Of a stretch of DNA of 5,891 bases, positions 5,841 to 5,891 are shown one piece after another. The notes under the pieces are model-generated. The model was given only the letters and a program-made list of their open reading frames with translations, was not told the DNA's origin and searched no databases. Every line of letters starts with the position of its first letter. Within the stretch, counting starts at the first letter, position 1. The DNA lies in assembly GCA_018715465.1 (NCBI GenBank), contig DVLN01000041.1, positions 1 through 5,891 of the forward strand, read 5' to 3'. Source of the DNA: Candidatus Faecivivens stercorigallinarum (lineage in GTDB: Bacteria; Bacillota; Clostridia; Oscillospirales; Ruminococcaceae). Position numbers and translations under genes: made by a program.

Positions 5841-5891
5841 GGTCTCATCGGTTATAGTTAAGTTGCAACACCAACCAAATGAGAGGAGACC
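5841..5891 (+). promoter_or_regulatory. possible structured 5' leader of the next gene, covering its Shine-Dalgarno
   Basis: GGTCTC (5841-5846) is the exact reverse complement of GAGACC (5886-5891). The overlapping TCTCAT (5843-5848) is the reverse complement of ATGAGA (5879-5884). The second pairing can be extended inward by GGTT (5850-5853) with AACC (5873-5876). The two outer pairings are mutually exclusive, and each involves bases of the ribosome binding site. The window ends here, so the full structure cannot be seen. Confidence 0.35.
5882..5888 (+). promoter_or_regulatory. plus-strand ribosome binding site of a gene starting beyond the window
   Basis: AGAGGAG three bases from the window end is a near-perfect Shine-Dalgarno sequence, so a plus-strand start codon is expected within about the next 10 bases. 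From the common Firmicute arrangement in which rpmB (L28) diverges from asp23-fakA, the gene is probably rpmB; no coding sequence is visible to confirm this. Confidence 0.55.

Noticed and set aside
5879..5881. ATG as a plus-strand start codon at the right edge
   Set aside because: It overlaps the purine-rich AGAGGAG sequence and has no ribosome binding site of its own; the sequence is better read as the Shine-Dalgarno of a start just outside the window.

Overview
The window is an ordinary chromosomal housekeeping segment from a low-to-mid GC Gram-positive bacterium. It most resembles a Clostridia / Oscillospiraceae-type Firmicute. The evidence is an Asp23/Gls24 gene followed by a FakA (YloV/DAK2) gene, Shine-Dalgarno sites of the AGGAGG type, sigma-A-like promoters, and a MutS and GrpB of Firmicute character. 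I cannot name the genus. All recognisable genes lie on the minus strand, so the biological order runs from right to left.

Right edge (about 5679-5891): a gene-free divergent control region. A near-consensus minus-strand promoter (TTGACA-17 bp-TAAAAT) drives the asp23-fakA pair. Its -35 hexamer almost completely overlaps a candidate plus-strand -35 for a gene beyond the window. The last bases carry a strong plus-strand Shine-Dalgarno sequence. In many Firmicutes the divergent neighbour of asp23-fakA (yloU-yloV) is rpmB (ribosomal protein L28), so that is the best guess for the missing gene, but no part of its coding region is visible.

5678-3604: asp23/gls24-family gene (114 aa) and fakA (546 aa, GTG start), separated by 89 bp that hold a small tandem inverted-repeat cluster. 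A strong rho-independent terminator closes this unit just after fakA. FakA is the ATP-dependent kinase for fatty acids carried by FakB proteins. No fakB is in the window.

3500-1: a second minus-strand unit with its own promoter: mutS (mismatch recognition ATPase), then a GrpB/UPF0157-family gene 14 bp downstream, then the first 23 codons of another gene that overlaps the grpB-family stop by ATGA. mutL does not follow mutS here.

I found no RNA genes, mobile elements, CRISPR arrays or phage genes, and no convincing new multi-gene system. The observations most worth a second look are regulatory: the shared -35 divergent promoter, a possible Shine-Dalgarno-sequestering leader at the right edge, the palindrome around the mutS -10 box, and the GCTGA/TCAGC repeat between asp23 and fakA.
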